The notes: generated by a model not told the origin, from the letters alone. A stretch of 52,155 nt of DNA from Rhodoferax sp. (GCF_028714215.1 NZ_JAQTMS010000037.1:1-52155), one strand, 5' to 3'. Shown: positions 42,505 to 51,658, numbered from the stretch's first letter. Numbers and translations are program-made.

Positions 42505-42668
42505 CCGTTGCGCCTGTGCATCCCTGTGACCCAGCCAACCCGAACCCGGCACAGGCCTAAGCTGGCCCGGCTTTCGGGCTATAGTATTTGCGGCGCAACA
42601 CCTCGCCTGCCCCGGCACGCGACCGGATCGAGGCGGATGGGCCACCAGATTCATCGGAGTACAGAAAT

Positions 42669-43055
42669 ATGGACATGCCTACCGTATCAGGCCCTGCCAG
42701 CCGCGCGCCCAGAGCGCTCGCGCTGACGGCCGTTCTCTGGCTCGCATTCGCCACGGCGCACGCCGGCAACTGCGAGGACATCCGCGCCAGGATTGACGCC
42801 AAAATCAAGACCACCGGCGTTGAAAAATACGCGTTGACCATTGTCGATGCTGCCGCAAACGCCCCGGGCAAGGTCGTCGGCAGCTGCGACCTTGGCAGCA
42901 GAAAGATCGTCTACAACAAAGACCCTTCAGCCAACCAGACTCCCGCGGCACCGCCCTCCCCCATCCGATCCAAACCATCCTCGCCGAATTCGTCGGCCAT
43001 CCTGACCGAATGCAAGGACGGATCGGTTTCGGTCGGTGGCGATTGCCGGAAGTAG
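42669..43055 (+). CDS. DUF1161-like periplasmic protein
   Basis: A 128-residue protein with a signal peptide (about 10-36, ALALTAVLWLAFATAHAG). The motif NCEDIRARIDAKIKTTGVEKYALTIVDAA...GKVVGSCDLGSRKIVYNKD belongs to DUF1161. The C-terminal half is proline/serine-rich and ends with CKDGSVSVGGDCRK. Function unknown. ATG 42669 was chosen over 42588 because it places the signal peptide properly; ATG 42675 is also possible. Confidence 0.82.
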   Translation: MDMPTVSGPASRAPRALALTAVLWLAFATAHAGNCEDIRARIDAKIKTTGVEKYALTIVDAAANAPGKVVGSCDLGSRKIVYNKDPSANQTPAAPPSPIRSKPSSPNSSAILTECKDGSVSVGGDCRK

Positions 43056-43071
43056 AAATCGGAGCATCGCC

Positions 43072-43596
43072 ATGGTCATTAACGGCAAATGCCACTGCGG
43101 CAATATCGCTTTTGAGCTTGAGTGGAAAGGGGACCCGGTGGAGATTCCGGCGCGCGCTTGCGGCTGTTCGTTCTGTGTCAAGCACGGTGGCGTCTGGACC
43201 TCCAACCCGCATTCCAGGCTGGCAGTCCGCGTGCGCGATGCCGCACTGGTGTCAAGCTACCTCTTTGGCACCCGCAGCGCGACGTTTCACGTCTGCTCGC
43301 GCTGCGGCGTCGTGCCGCTGGTGACCACTGAAATCGAGAACCATCTTTACGCGGTGGTCAACGTCAACGCGCTGGAAAATGTCGACCCCTCCCGGTTGCG
43401 CCGGGCAACTGCCGACTTCGAAAGCGAAGCACTTGAGGCGCGCTTGGCACGCCGCCAGCGCAACTGGATTGCCGATGTTCGCATCGCTGTGGGAGGGCCT
43501 GCAGCGGACACCTCGCCGGCGACGTTGACCAGCTCTTCAGGCCTCAATGAACCAGCGTCGCACCCTCACCTCGGCCGCCGTGGCATTGGGGCCTGA
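43072..43596 (+). CDS. GFA-family (glutathione-dependent formaldehyde-activating-like) protein
   Basis: A 174-residue zinc protein of the GFA/CENP-V group. Cysteines C7 and C9 in GKCHCGNIAF, C30, C32 and C35 in ACGCSFC, and a later CSRCG supply zinc ligands. The C-terminal part after about 130 is longer than usual and low in conserved motifs. ATG 43072 follows GGAG at about 10 bases. The next gene's longest frame overlaps it by 50 bases. Confidence 0.87.
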   Translation: MVINGKCHCGNIAFELEWKGDPVEIPARACGCSFCVKHGGVWTSNPHSRLAVRVRDAALVSSYLFGTRSATFHVCSRCGVVPLVTTEIENHLYAVVNVNALENVDPSRLRRATADFESEALEARLARRQRNWIADVRIAVGGPAADTSPATLTSSSGLNEPASHPHLGRRGIGA

Positions 43597-43612
43597 CCCT
43601 TCACGCCTACCC

Positions 43613-44470
43613 ATGTTTGTCGGCAGTCGTCAAATGCTGATCCAGGACGCAACCCAGGGCGTCTCGTTTCCTGCCGTCGTCCTGTATCCGACGGATGAGC
43701 CTTCCAGGCCGACGGCTTTCGGTCCATTTGCCATGGACGTCAGCCGTGATGCACTGGTCGCACAAGGTCAGTTTCCTCTGGTAGTGGTGTCCCACGGAAC
43801 GGGTGGTTCGCATCTTCTCTACCGAACCATCGGTACCCATCTTGCGAAGAACGGCTATGTTGTCGCCATGCTTGAGCATCCAGGTAACAACCGGAACAAC
43901 AATGAATTGGAGGGCACTCACGAGAACCTGGTAAACCGGCCGCGGCATGTCCGGCTGACGATCGATGCGCTCATTGCCGATGCGCAGTTCAGCGCTTGTC
44001 TGCGACAGCACAAGGTCGCGCTTCTCGGGCACTCATTGGGCGGCTATACCGCCCTGGCAGTCGCAGGCGGCACACCCTGGTCGGAGGCTCGGAAGAAAGT
44101 GGAGGTGGTGGCCGATGCCCGTATTCGCGCCCTCGTTTTGTTGGCGCCGGCCGCTGCGTTCTACCTTCCCGAAGACTCGTTGCGTCATGTGAATGTTCCA
44201 ATTCTCATGCTCGTCGCGGAGCATGACGCGTTTACGCCCAGGTGGCACACCGACGTGGTGCGGGACCGCGTTCCTGACCCGGCTCAACTCACCTCCAGAG
44301 TCGTTGAAAACGCGGGGCATTTTTCTTTCCTGAGTCCGTTCCCGCCGCAAATGAAAAATCCAGGCTTTCTCCCATCCACCGACCCGGCGGGTTTTGACCG
44401 CGAGAAGTTTCACCAGCAGTTGCCCGCTGAGGTACTCGATTTCCTTGACCGAAGCCTGAAGGATTCTTGA
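43613..44470 (+). CDS. Alpha/beta-hydrolase (dienelactone-hydrolase-like)
   Basis: A 285-residue hydrolase. FPLVVVSHGTGGSHLLYRTIGTHLAKNGYVVAMLEHPG supplies the oxyanion region; the nucleophile elbow is LLGHSLGGYTAL, the acid is likely D in VAEHDAFTPRW and the histidine is in VENAGHFSFLSP. It lies within the predicted dienelactone hydrolase/PAF-AH-like group. ATG 43613 starts where family similarity begins and avoids the overlap with the GFA gene; a start at 43547 would add 22 residues. No clear ribosome site marks either. Confidence 0.85.
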   Translation: MFVGSRQMLIQDATQGVSFPAVVLYPTDEPSRPTAFGPFAMDVSRDALVAQGQFPLVVVSHGTGGSHLLYRTIGTHLAKNGYVVAMLEHPGNNRNNNELEGTHENLVNRPRHVRLTIDALIADAQFSACLRQHKVALLGHSLGGYTALAVAGGTPWSEARKKVEVVADARIRALVLLAPAAAFYLPEDSLRHVNVPILMLVAEHDAFTPRWHTDVVRDRVPDPAQLTSRVVENAGHFSFLSPFPPQMKNPGFLPSTDPAGFDREKFHQQLPAEVLDFLDRSLKDS

Positions 44471-44588
44471 ACCCAAGGTGATGCTCAGCCCGCGCCGTGG
44501 GACGCGTGGTTCGGGTCTTTTGGATAAACTCTGGACGCAGTTTGGCGCCGTCCAGGCAGCTATTTTTTTCCCGTCCCACAAGGCTCAC

Positions 44589-44831
44589 ATGTCAGAACAA
44601 ACAAGACCTATCGCCGTCACCGCAATGGAGGTGCCGGCCCGCACCAAACCCTCCGTCTACCCTGAACCTTTCGCGTCGCGCATGGCGGGCCGGGAGAAAC
44701 GCACCCTGGGCGATCTGTTCGGCCTGAGCAACTTCGGCGTCAACCTGACGCGGCTGGCGCCTGGCGCCGTCTCGGCCCTGCGCCATGCGCACAGCCGGCA
44801 GGACGAGTTCGTCTACATCCCTTACGCATGA
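44589..44831 (+). pseudogene. Truncated cupin protein
   Basis: The 80-residue ORF (MSEQTRPIAVTAMEVPARTK...) follows the cupin pattern up to RHAHSRQDEFVYI, then ends PYA and stops. The rest of cupin motif 1 and all of motif 2 are missing. It begins with a good match to family N-termini. The gene has lost its 3' half, and the shikimate-dehydrogenase-like gene begins 13 bases later. Confidence 0.7.
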
Positions 44832-44844
44832 GGCGGTAACAGAC

Positions 44845-45648
44845 ATGCAGACACCCGTCAGCGGCGCCAGCAGGATACTGGGCGTGGTGGCCGACCCCGT
44901 CAGCCAGGCCAGATCTCCCGCCATGGCCAACGCCTTGCTCCAGCAGCGCGGACTTTTTGGCTCGTTCGTCCTGTTGCCGATGCACGTGGCTGCGGCAGGC
45001 TTTCCGGCCTTCATGGCAGGCTTGCGCACCCTCCAGAATTTCGCCGGGACCATCGTGTCGATGCCGCACAAGGTGGTCGCCTGCGACTTGGTCGATGAAC
45101 TGACGCCGGAGGCGCGTCTGGTCGGCGCCGTCAACGTGGTGCGCCGCAACGCCGACGGCAGCCTGCTGGGAACCATGCTGGATGGCGAAGGTTTTGTGGC
45201 CGGGCTGGCGCGTGCCGGGCACATGGTGCAGGGAGTCGATGTTCTTCTGGTGGGCGCCGGCGGTGCCGCGTCGGCCATTGCGTTTGCGCTGGCCAAACAC
45301 GGCTGTGCCTCGTTGTGCCTGCTGAACCGCACGCCGCACCGGGCGCAGGCCTTGGCGCAGCGCGTCAGCCAGGCTTTTCCGCAGGTCAAGGTAGCCACGC
45401 AAGACCATCCGGCCGCGCACTACCGCCTGGGCATCAATGGCACCTCTCTGGGCATGAAGGCTGGCGATGAGTTGCCACTTTCCGCCTCGCAGGTCGGGCG
45501 TTGTGATCTGCTGGCCGAATGTGTTCTGGCACCGGAGATGACGCAGTTGCTGACACTGGCGCCCGGCCAGGGGAAAACCATCCACACCGGGATTCCCACG
45601 CTGGCAGCTCAGATGGACTTGATGCTGTCGTTCATGGGTGCCGGTTGA
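44845..45648 (+). CDS. Shikimate dehydrogenase-like protein
   Basis: A 267-residue AroE-like NADP enzyme. SMPHK supplies the catalytic lysine, GAVNVVRR the substrate loop, GAGGAASAIAFALA the NADP loop and NGTSLGM the late motif. IPTLAAQMDLMLSFMG is the C-terminal signature. It reduces 3-dehydroshikimate or a related acid; it may be a YdiB/quinate-type paralogue rather than the main AroE. Start at ATG 44845 follows GAGGCGG. It directly follows the truncated cupin. Confidence 0.85.
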   Translation: MQTPVSGASRILGVVADPVSQARSPAMANALLQQRGLFGSFVLLPMHVAAAGFPAFMAGLRTLQNFAGTIVSMPHKVVACDLVDELTPEARLVGAVNVVRRNADGSLLGTMLDGEGFVAGLARAGHMVQGVDVLLVGAGGAASAIAFALAKHGCASLCLLNRTPHRAQALAQRVSQAFPQVKVATQDHPAAHYRLGINGTSLGMKAGDELPLSASQVGRCDLLAECVLAPEMTQLLTLAPGQGKTIHTGIPTLAAQMDLMLSFMGAG

Positions 45649-45693
45649 GTTGCCGTTGGACCGTTGCACTTCCACCAAGGCGATGGAGATTCC

Positions 45694-46158
45694 ATGAAAT
45701 TGCCGCACCTGGCCCTCTGGACAGCGGTGCTGCTGGCAACCGCCGGCGCCAGCGCCGAGGAGCCTGAGCGGCAGAACTATTTTGAAGATCCTTTTCTGCA
45801 GGTGACCGGCGCACTGGCGGCCTGCCCGAAGCAGGAGGGACCGAAGATCACCCTGGCCGAGATGCGGGCGCAGACCCATTGGCGGGCCGAACGCGGCACC
45901 AGTTGCTATCAATCCGGCCGTTGCCGCCTGCCCAACTCGTACCTGTACGACAAGGAAATCATCCCAAGGGTCAAGCAGGCGATCCTGGCCGATGGCCGCT
46001 TCACCGACAGCAGCATCTGGGTCGAGGGGCAGCGGCGCTGGGTCTGGTTGAAAGGCTGCGTCGCCCGGCCGGAGCAGGTTTTGGCAGTCGAGCAACTGGT
46101 GCGCAACATCGACGATGTCGAGGCCGTGATCAACCAGCTTACCGTCATCGGTCGGTAG
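45694..46158 (+). CDS. BON-domain periplasmic protein
   Basis: A 154-residue protein with a signal peptide (LPHLALWTAVLLATAGASAEE) and a C-terminal BON domain (about 90-150: IIPRVKQAILADGRFTDSSIWV, KGCVARPEQVLAVEQLVRNIDDVEAVINQL). BON domains are thought to contact membranes. A middle segment with CRLPNSYLYD is unassigned. ATG 45694 follows GGAG about 8 bases upstream. It converges with the next gene. Confidence 0.85.
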   Translation: MKLPHLALWTAVLLATAGASAEEPERQNYFEDPFLQVTGALAACPKQEGPKITLAEMRAQTHWRAERGTSCYQSGRCRLPNSYLYDKEIIPRVKQAILADGRFTDSSIWVEGQRRWVWLKGCVARPEQVLAVEQLVRNIDDVEAVINQLTVIGR

Positions 46159-46204
46159 CGCGCCATCGCCTCTTCCGCATTGCCGAAATATCGGCAATCG
46201 ACTT

Positions 46205-46600
46205 TTATTTGGCCGGCACCACGGTCACGCTCTCGCGCAGGATACCGCCGCCAGCGACACTGCCTTCGACATGGCCCTCGCCGCGCACGCGCGCCTCGCA
46301 ATCGATGCGGTCATCGCCTTTCTGGGCCTCGCAGCGTCGCAGGGCGTTCTGCTGGTACTGGCCAGGGGCGTCGTTCAGACCACCGCGCCTGGCTTCGGCC
46401 AAGGCGTTGCGCGCTTCCAGGCGGCAGGTAGCGGGGTCCTGGTTTGATGTTCCGCTGTTGCACACCGCGATGTCCTGCCGGTAGCGCGCTTGGGCATCGG
46501 ACGCGGTACCCGCGTTCACCGCCAGCGCCGTGCTGACGCAAAGCAAGGTGCCGGCCGCGGCAAGGACGAGGTTGTAGAACATGATTGAAGTGCTGGACAT
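46205..46600 (-). CDS. Conserved periplasmic protein of unknown function
   Basis: A 131-residue protein with a signal peptide (MSSTSIMFYNLVLAAAGTLLCVSTALA). The mature part is rich in A, R, D and Q (SDAQARYRQDIAVCNSGTSNQDPATCRLEARNALAEARRGGL) and ends in VTVVPAK. A helical, cysteine-containing core (C77, C99 region) is predicted. It starts at ATG 46600 behind CAGGAGT; the frame from 46699 was rejected as it begins with no signal peptide. No function can be assigned. Confidence 0.75.
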   Translation of the reverse strand: MSSTSIMFYNLVLAAAGTLLCVSTALAVNAGTASDAQARYRQDIAVCNSGTSNQDPATCRLEARNALAEARRGGLNDAPGQYQQNALRRCEAQKGDDRIDCEARVRGEGHVEGSVAGGGILRESVTVVPAK

Positions 46601-46738
46601 GATGGACTCCTGAGTGTGCTTGCAGCTTAGGGCGGGAATCCCGCGTCGTCTGTGCGCTCGCGTACCGAGTGCGACGGGTGGCGAACCGATAATCAGCACG
46701 GCTCTTGAATTTCCTCGACCCAGGACAGACGCAGCACC

Positions 46739-47446
46739 ATGAAATCATCACGCCATCACCGGGAACGTCACCGCACCGACCGCATTGGCTGGTTGCGCGC
46801 CGCCGTGCTGGGTGCCAACGATGGCATCGTCTCCACCGCCAGTCTGGTGGTCGGTGTGGCGGCGGCCAGTGCCAGCCATGGCGCCATTTTGCTGACCGGC
46901 GTGGCCGGGCTGGTGGCCGGAGCCATGTCGATGGCCGCCGGTGAGTATGTCTCGGTCCATTCGCAGGCCGACACCGAGAGTGCCGATCTGTCGCGTGAAC
47001 GCGCCGAGCTTGAACTTGATCCCGCCGCCGAACGCGGTGAGCTGGCCGCCATCTATGTTGCGCGGGGGCTGGAACCCGATCTGGCGCGGCAAGTGGCCCA
47101 GCAACTGATGCAACACGATGCCCTGGGTGCCCATGCGCGCGATGAACTGGGCATCTCCGAAGCCCTCAGTGCGCGGCCGGTTCAAGCCGCATTGGCCTCG
47201 GCCGCCAGCTTCGCGGTTGGTGCGCTGCTGCCCTTGGCCATAACGGCTTTGGCACCCGCGACCGGCCTGATGGCCTGGGTGTCCGGGACCTCGCTGGTGT
47301 TCCTGGCCTTGTTGGGCGCCGTCGCCGCCCGGGTTGGTGGCGCCGCCATTCTGATCGGCGCCTGGCGGGTCACTTTCTGGGGCGCGCTGGCGATGGCGAT
47401 CACAGCTGGCGTGGGGGCCTTGTTCGGTGCGGTTGATTTGCCCTAA
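46739..47446 (+). CDS. VIT-family Fe/Mn transporter
   Basis: A 235-residue membrane protein of the CCC1/VIT1 family, which moves ferrous iron or manganese. LRAAVLGANDGIVSTASLVVGVAAAS opens the first helix and AGAMSMAAGEYVSVHSQADTE the second. The acidic cytoplasmic segment (RERAELELDPAAERGELAAIY) and three further C-terminal helices follow. All five helices are present. No regulatory Fur site was seen in the 138 bases upstream. Confidence 0.9.
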   Translation: MKSSRHHRERHRTDRIGWLRAAVLGANDGIVSTASLVVGVAAASASHGAILLTGVAGLVAGAMSMAAGEYVSVHSQADTESADLSRERAELELDPAAERGELAAIYVARGLEPDLARQVAQQLMQHDALGAHARDELGISEALSARPVQAALASAASFAVGALLPLAITALAPATGLMAWVSGTSLVFLALLGAVAARVGGAAILIGAWRVTFWGALAMAITAGVGALFGAVDLP

Positions 47447-47492
47447 GCAGCCATGCCTTCATGCAAGATCAACTGGAGGACAGCGCACTGAT

Positions 47493-48080
47493 ATGACCTC
47501 TCTGGCTACTCTGCTGACTGAAGTCCGCGCCTGCACTCTTTGCGCCGAGCATTTGCCGCTGGGCCCGCGCCCGGTGCTCCAGGCATCGGCGTCGGCCCGC
47601 TTCCTGATCGCGGCCCAGGCACCGGGCAGAAAAGTCCACGAAACGGGACTGCCTTTCAACGACGTCAGCGGCGACCGGCTGCGCGACTGGCTGGGGATCT
47701 CGCGCGAGGTGTTCTACGACGCCAGGCAAGTCGCCATCGTGCCGATGGGTTTCTGCTTCCCCGGCACCGGCCGGGCCGGCGATCTGCCGCCGCGACCGGA
47801 ATGCGCGCCGGCCTGGCGCGCGGCGCTGCTGTCGCACCTGAAAAACATCCGCTTCACACTGGTCATCGGCCGCTACGCGCAGGCTTATCACCTGCCGCAC
47901 CAGGGCCGTTCCGTCACCGAGGTGGTCCAGGCCTGGCGCCGGCACTGGCCTGATACGGTGGCCTTGCCTCATCCCAGCCCGCGCAACAATCGATGGCTGC
48001 GGCGCAACCCCTGGTTCGAGCAGGAGCTATTGCCCCTGGTGCGCGAGCGCGTCGCCGCAGTGCTGGCGCAAGCCGGATAA
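47493..48080 (+). CDS. Uracil-DNA glycosylase family protein
   Basis: A 195-residue protein with UDG-superfamily features: CTLCAEHLPLGPRPVLQ, FLIAAQAPGRKVHETGLPFNDVSGDRLRDWLG, FTLVIGRYAQAYHL and LPHPSPRNNRWLRRNPWFEQELLP. These are typical of the UDG-like family of which many members are annotated uracil-DNA glycosylase family. It likely removes uracil or another lesion, but substrate range is unproven. ATG 47493 is preceded by GGAGGA about 14 bases upstream. It follows the VIT gene after 46 bases. Confidence 0.83.
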   Translation: MTSLATLLTEVRACTLCAEHLPLGPRPVLQASASARFLIAAQAPGRKVHETGLPFNDVSGDRLRDWLGISREVFYDARQVAIVPMGFCFPGTGRAGDLPPRPECAPAWRAALLSHLKNIRFTLVIGRYAQAYHLPHQGRSVTEVVQAWRRHWPDTVALPHPSPRNNRWLRRNPWFEQELLPLVRERVAAVLAQAG

Positions 48081-48113
48081 TTTTATTTTGAACTTTGGCA
48101 AAGGAGATGAATC

Positions 48114-48500
48114 ATGGTCATTCGCGTTGTTCGGCTGGGTAGCGCCAGGACGGCGGACGAAGGCACCCGCATCGGTACCGTGCGGCGTCCGCCCAGAGGG
48201 GTTCCAAAGTCCCAGTTCGCGGCACAGAACTGGTACGACGTCTGGTTCCCCAACCTGGCGCCCAGCGTTGAAACCATGAAGCTGGGGCAGCACGCCGGCA
48301 CTGCGGCGCAGTGGACGGCATTCGGCAAAAAGTACCGCAGCGAGATGGCAACACCGGACAACGCCCACGCCATCGAGTTGCTGGCCCAGCTGTCGCACCA
48401 GACCAACTTTTCGGTCGGCTGCTACTGCGAGAACGAGGCGCACTGCCACCGTTCGGTGCTGCGAGCGCTGCTGGTCGAAAAAGGCGCCAAGCTTGAATAG
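48114..48500 (+). CDS. DUF488-family protein
   Basis: A 128-residue protein: IRVVRLGSARTADEGTRIGTVRRPPRG, NWYDVWFPNLAPS, SEMATPDNAHAIELLAQLSHQTNFSVGCYCENEAHCHRSVL. The cysteine pair CYCENEAHCHRS near the C-terminus is characteristic. The function of DUF488 is unknown. AAAGGAG lies at good distance before ATG. It begins 33 bases after the UDG gene and ends just 3 bases before the TfoX gene, so the three are probably one operon. Confidence 0.87.
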   Translation: MVIRVVRLGSARTADEGTRIGTVRRPPRGVPKSQFAAQNWYDVWFPNLAPSVETMKLGQHAGTAAQWTAFGKKYRSEMATPDNAHAIELLAQLSHQTNFSVGCYCENEAHCHRSVLRALLVEKGAKLE

Positions 48501-48503
48501 TTG

Positions 48504-48851
48504 ATGAGCACGAAACCAATTTCCGCCCCTGAACAGCGGGTTAAAAGCGGGCCGGCGACGCTCCCGGCGACCCATGCCGCCACCGAATTGCAGGAACTGG
48601 CGAACCTGGGACCCAAGTCGGCGGCCGCTGGCATCAGGTCGTTCCAGCACCTTGCGCAACTGGGCGCCATCGCCGCCTATGTCATGACCAAGCGCTCCGG
48701 CGCCAAGGTCAGTCTCAATCTCCTGTGGGCCATCGAAGGCGCCTTGACCGGGGTCCCGTGGCAGACGGTGGCCAGAGAGCAGCGCACCAGCCTTCTGCTG
48801 GCGCTGGAGACCCATGAATCAGATCTTCGACAGGTCCGGTCAAGCGCTTAA
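48504..48851 (+). CDS. TfoX/Sxy C-terminal-domain protein
   Basis: The 115-residue protein has a proline-rich N-terminus and then the TfoX_C helical domain: ELQELANLGPKSAAAGIRSFQHLAQLGAIAAYVMTKRSGAKVSLNLLWAIEGALTGVPWQTV. No N-terminal TfoX domain is present, so it is unlikely to be a full competence regulator. The domain is found in many small helical proteins. ATG 48504 is 3 bases after the DUF488 stop. The mostly unknown role is noted as such. Confidence 0.82.
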   Translation: MSTKPISAPEQRVKSGPATLPATHAATELQELANLGPKSAAAGIRSFQHLAQLGAIAAYVMTKRSGAKVSLNLLWAIEGALTGVPWQTVAREQRTSLLLALETHESDLRQVRSSA

Positions 48852-48889
48852 ATATCGGGACGGCGAAGCGTGACCGCCACGCCGGCAAG

Positions 48890-49858
48890 TCAGCCGGCGT
48901 AGTTCATTGCCAGCAAGCGTTGGCGCGCGCTGGCGTACTCGCGCTTGAGCTGGGCCACATAGTCGGCCGTGCTCTGGACCTGGCTGATGGCGCCAATGCC
49001 TTGGCCGCAGCCCCAGATGTCTTTCCAGGCTTTGGACTTGTCACCGCCGAAGTTCATCTTGCTGGGGTCGCTTTCCGGCAGGTGCTCGGGGTCCAGGCCG
49101 GCGTTGCGGATGCTGGGCGCCAGGTAGTTGCCGTGCACGCCGGTGAAGAGGTTGCTGTAGACGATGTCGTCCGAGCTGGAGTCCACGATCGCCTGCTTGT
49201 AGGCGTCGGATGCGCGCGCCTCCTGCGTGGCGATGAAGGCGGAGCCGATGTAGGCAAAGTCGGCGCCGGCCGCCTGCGCCGCCAGCACCGCGTCGCCGGT
49301 GGAAATGGCACCGCTCAGGACCAGCGGTCCGTCGAACCACTGGCGGATTTCCTGGATCAAGGCAAACGGGCTCTTGACGCCGGCATGGCCACCAGCCCCT
49401 GCCGCCACGGCGATCAGGCCGTCTGCGCCCTTCTCGATCGCCTTGTGGGCGTGTTTGTTGTTGATGATGTCGTGCAACACCACACCGCCATAGGAGTGGG
49501 CGGCGGCATTGATGTCTTCCCGCGCACCCAGGCTGGTGATGATGATCGGCACCCGGTACTTGACGCACAGCGCCATGTCGTGCTCCAGCCGGTCGTTGCT
49601 CTTGTGCACGATCTGGTTGATGGCAAACGGCGCTGCCGGCCGCTCCGGATGGGCCTGGTTGTAGGCCGCCAGCGTCTCGGTGATCTCGATCAGCCATTCT
49701 TCCAGTTGCGCCGCCGGGCGCGCGTTGAGCGCCGGCATGGAGCCCACCACGCCGGCAAGGCATTGGGCGATCACCAGCTTGGGCGTGCTGATGATGAACA
49801 AGGGCGAGCCGATCACCGGAAAGGGCAATCGATCCAGCGGCGCGGGAAGTCTTGACAT
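48890..49858 (-). CDS. Nitronate monooxygenase family protein
   Basis: A 322-residue TIM-barrel FMN enzyme. FPVIGSPLFIISTPKLVIAQ is the N-terminus; GADGLIAVAAGAGGHAG is the substrate-side glycine motif and GPLVLSGAISTGDAVLAAQAAGADFAYIGSAFIAT the FMN-phosphate loop. Unlike the gene at 3952, it has no extended cysteine-rich tail. It is followed upstream by an acyl-CoA dehydrogenase (12 bases between), and both lie on one strand, so they may be cotranscribed. Confidence 0.9.
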   Translation of the reverse strand: MSRLPAPLDRLPFPVIGSPLFIISTPKLVIAQCLAGVVGSMPALNARPAAQLEEWLIEITETLAAYNQAHPERPAAPFAINQIVHKSNDRLEHDMALCVKYRVPIIITSLGAREDINAAAHSYGGVVLHDIINNKHAHKAIEKGADGLIAVAAGAGGHAGVKSPFALIQEIRQWFDGPLVLSGAISTGDAVLAAQAAGADFAYIGSAFIATQEARASDAYKQAIVDSSSDDIVYSNLFTGVHGNYLAPSIRNAGLDPEHLPESDPSKMNFGGDKSKAWKDIWGCGQGIGAISQVQSTADYVAQLKREYASARQRLLAMNYAG

Positions 49859-49870
49859 GGTTGTTTCCGA

Positions 49871-51658
49871 TCAGAATGAATCAAGCGCCAGTGCCGTCAC
49901 GCTGTCGGCGCCTTCGACGATGGCGTCGCGAAGGCCGGGGGCCTTGGTCAGCAGGTGGTCGGCATAGAAGCGCGCGGTGCCGATCTTGGCCTGCATGAAG
50001 GGCACATCGATCCCTTTGGCGATCTCCTCCTGCGCCACCAGCAAGGCACGCGCCAACTGCCAGCCGGCCATCAAGTTGCCGGCCAGCATCAGGTAGGGCA
50101 CGCTGCCCGCATAGACCGCGTTGGGGCTGGCCTTGTTGCCGACCACGAAGTCCACTACGTCGACAAAAGCTTCGCGTGCCGCCTTCAGACGTTTCGCCAC
50201 CGTCTGGGCGTCGGCGCTGCCGCTCTTGATGAGCTGGCCTTCCGTCGCTTCGATCTGCGCCGCCAGCGCTTTCGCAGTCCGGCCGCCGTCACGCGCCGTC
50301 TTGCGCCCTATCAGGTCATTGGCCTGGATCGCGGTGGTGCCCTCGTAGATGGTCAAAATCTTGGCATCCCGGTAATACTGGGCGCAACCGGTTTCCTCGA
50401 TGTAGCCCATGCCGCCATGCACCTGCACCCCCAGCGAGGTGACCTCCAGGCTCATCTCGGTGCTGTAGCCCTTGACCAGCGGCACCATGAATTCATAGAA
50501 CAGCTGGTTTTGCTTGCGCGTGTCGGCATCCGGGTGATGGTGCGCCGCATCGTAGGCGGCGGCGGCCACCGTGGCCATGGCACGGCAACCCTCGGTGTAG
50601 GCGCGCATGGTCATCAGCATGCGTCGCACGTCAGGGTGATGAATGATGGCGGCGCTGGCCATGATGGAGCCATCGACCGGGCGGCTTTGCACCCGCTCCC
50701 TGGAAAATGTAGCGGCGGTCTGATAAGCCCGCTCGGCAATCGCAATGCCTTGCACGCCGACACCAAAACGGGCCGCGTTCATCATGATGAACATGTACTC
50801 CAGGCCGCGGTTCTCCTGGCCTACCAGGTAACCCACGGCGCCTCCATGATCGCCGAACTGCAGCACCGCCGTCGGGCTGGCCTTGATGCCCATCTTGTGC
50901 TCTATGCTGACGCAGTGCACATCGTTGCGCGCGCCCAGCGAGCCATCCTTGTTGACCTGGAACTTGGGCACCACGAACAGGCTGATGCCTTTCACGCCTT
51001 CCGGCGCGCCGCTGATGCGGGCCAGCACCAGATGGACGATGTTCTCGGCCATGTCGTGCTCGCCCCAGGTGATGAAGATCTTGGTGCCGAACACCTTGTA
51101 GCTGCCATCGGGTTGCGGCTCGGCCCGGCTGCGCACGGCCGCCAAATCGCTGCCGGCCTGCGGTTCCGTCAGGTTCATGGTGCCGGTCCATTGGCCGCTC
51201 ACCAGTTTTTCCAGGTAGATCGCTTTGAGCTCGTCCGAGCCGGCCGTCAGCAACGCCTCGATGGCGCCATCGGTGAGCAGTGGGCACAGGGCAAAACTCA
51301 TGTTGGCCGAGTTCTGCATCTCGCCGCACGACGCGCCTATGGTTTTGGGCAAGCCCTGGCCGCCAAAATCGACCGGGTGTTGCAAGCCTTGCCAGCCGCC
51401 TTGCGTGAACTGCTGAAACGCCTCCTTGAAACCCGGTGTGGCGGTGACCTTGCCGTCGTGCCAGCTCGAAGGGTTCTTGTCGCCCTCCCAATTCAGCGGG
51501 CTGAGCACGCCTTCATTGAACTTGGCGGCTTCTTCCAGCACCGCCTGAGCGGTCTCGAAACCGGCGTCCTCAAAACCTGGCAACTGGGCTATTTTTTCAA
51601 TATCGGCCAGGTATTTGATATTGAAATACATGTCTTTGAGGGGGGCTACATAGCTCAT
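49871..51658 (-). CDS. Acyl-CoA dehydrogenase, DmdC/AcdA-like
   Basis: A 595-residue long-form acyl-CoA dehydrogenase. The N-terminus MSYVAPLKDMYFNI and PLNWEGDKNPSSW match DmdC-type (3-methylmercaptopropionyl-CoA dehydrogenase) proteins. The FAD/substrate motif LTEPQAGSDLAAVRSRAEP, the catalytic glutamate region YEGTTAIQANDLIGRK and a C-terminal acyl-CoA-DH extension are present. True substrate may be another acyl-CoA. ATG follows GGAG at 7-10 bases. Probably works with the ETF encoded downstream of it (etfA at the window edge). Confidence 0.9.
   Translation of the reverse strand: MSYVAPLKDMYFNIKYLADIEKIAQLPGFEDAGFETAQAVLEEAAKFNEGVLSPLNWEGDKNPSSWHDGKVTATPGFKEAFQQFTQGGWQGLQHPVDFGGQGLPKTIGASCGEMQNSANMSFALCPLLTDGAIEALLTAGSDELKAIYLEKLVSGQWTGTMNLTEPQAGSDLAAVRSRAEPQPDGSYKVFGTKIFITWGEHDMAENIVHLVLARISGAPEGVKGISLFVVPKFQVNKDGSLGARNDVHCVSIEHKMGIKASPTAVLQFGDHGGAVGYLVGQENRGLEYMFIMMNAARFGVGVQGIAIAERAYQTAATFSRERVQSRPVDGSIMASAAIIHHPDVRRMLMTMRAYTEGCRAMATVAAAAYDAAHHHPDADTRKQNQLFYEFMVPLVKGYSTEMSLEVTSLGVQVHGGMGYIEETGCAQYYRDAKILTIYEGTTAIQANDLIGRKTARDGGRTAKALAAQIEATEGQLIKSGSADAQTVAKRLKAAREAFVDVVDFVVGNKASPNAVYAGSVPYLMLAGNLMAGWQLARALLVAQEEIAKGIDVPFMQAKIGTARFYADHLLTKAPGLRDAIVEGADSVTALALDSF

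Noticed and set aside
42560..42600. GCCCG/CGGGC hairpin between the nitroreductase and DUF1161 genes
   Set aside because: Only 5 bp and no T-run; not supported as a terminator.
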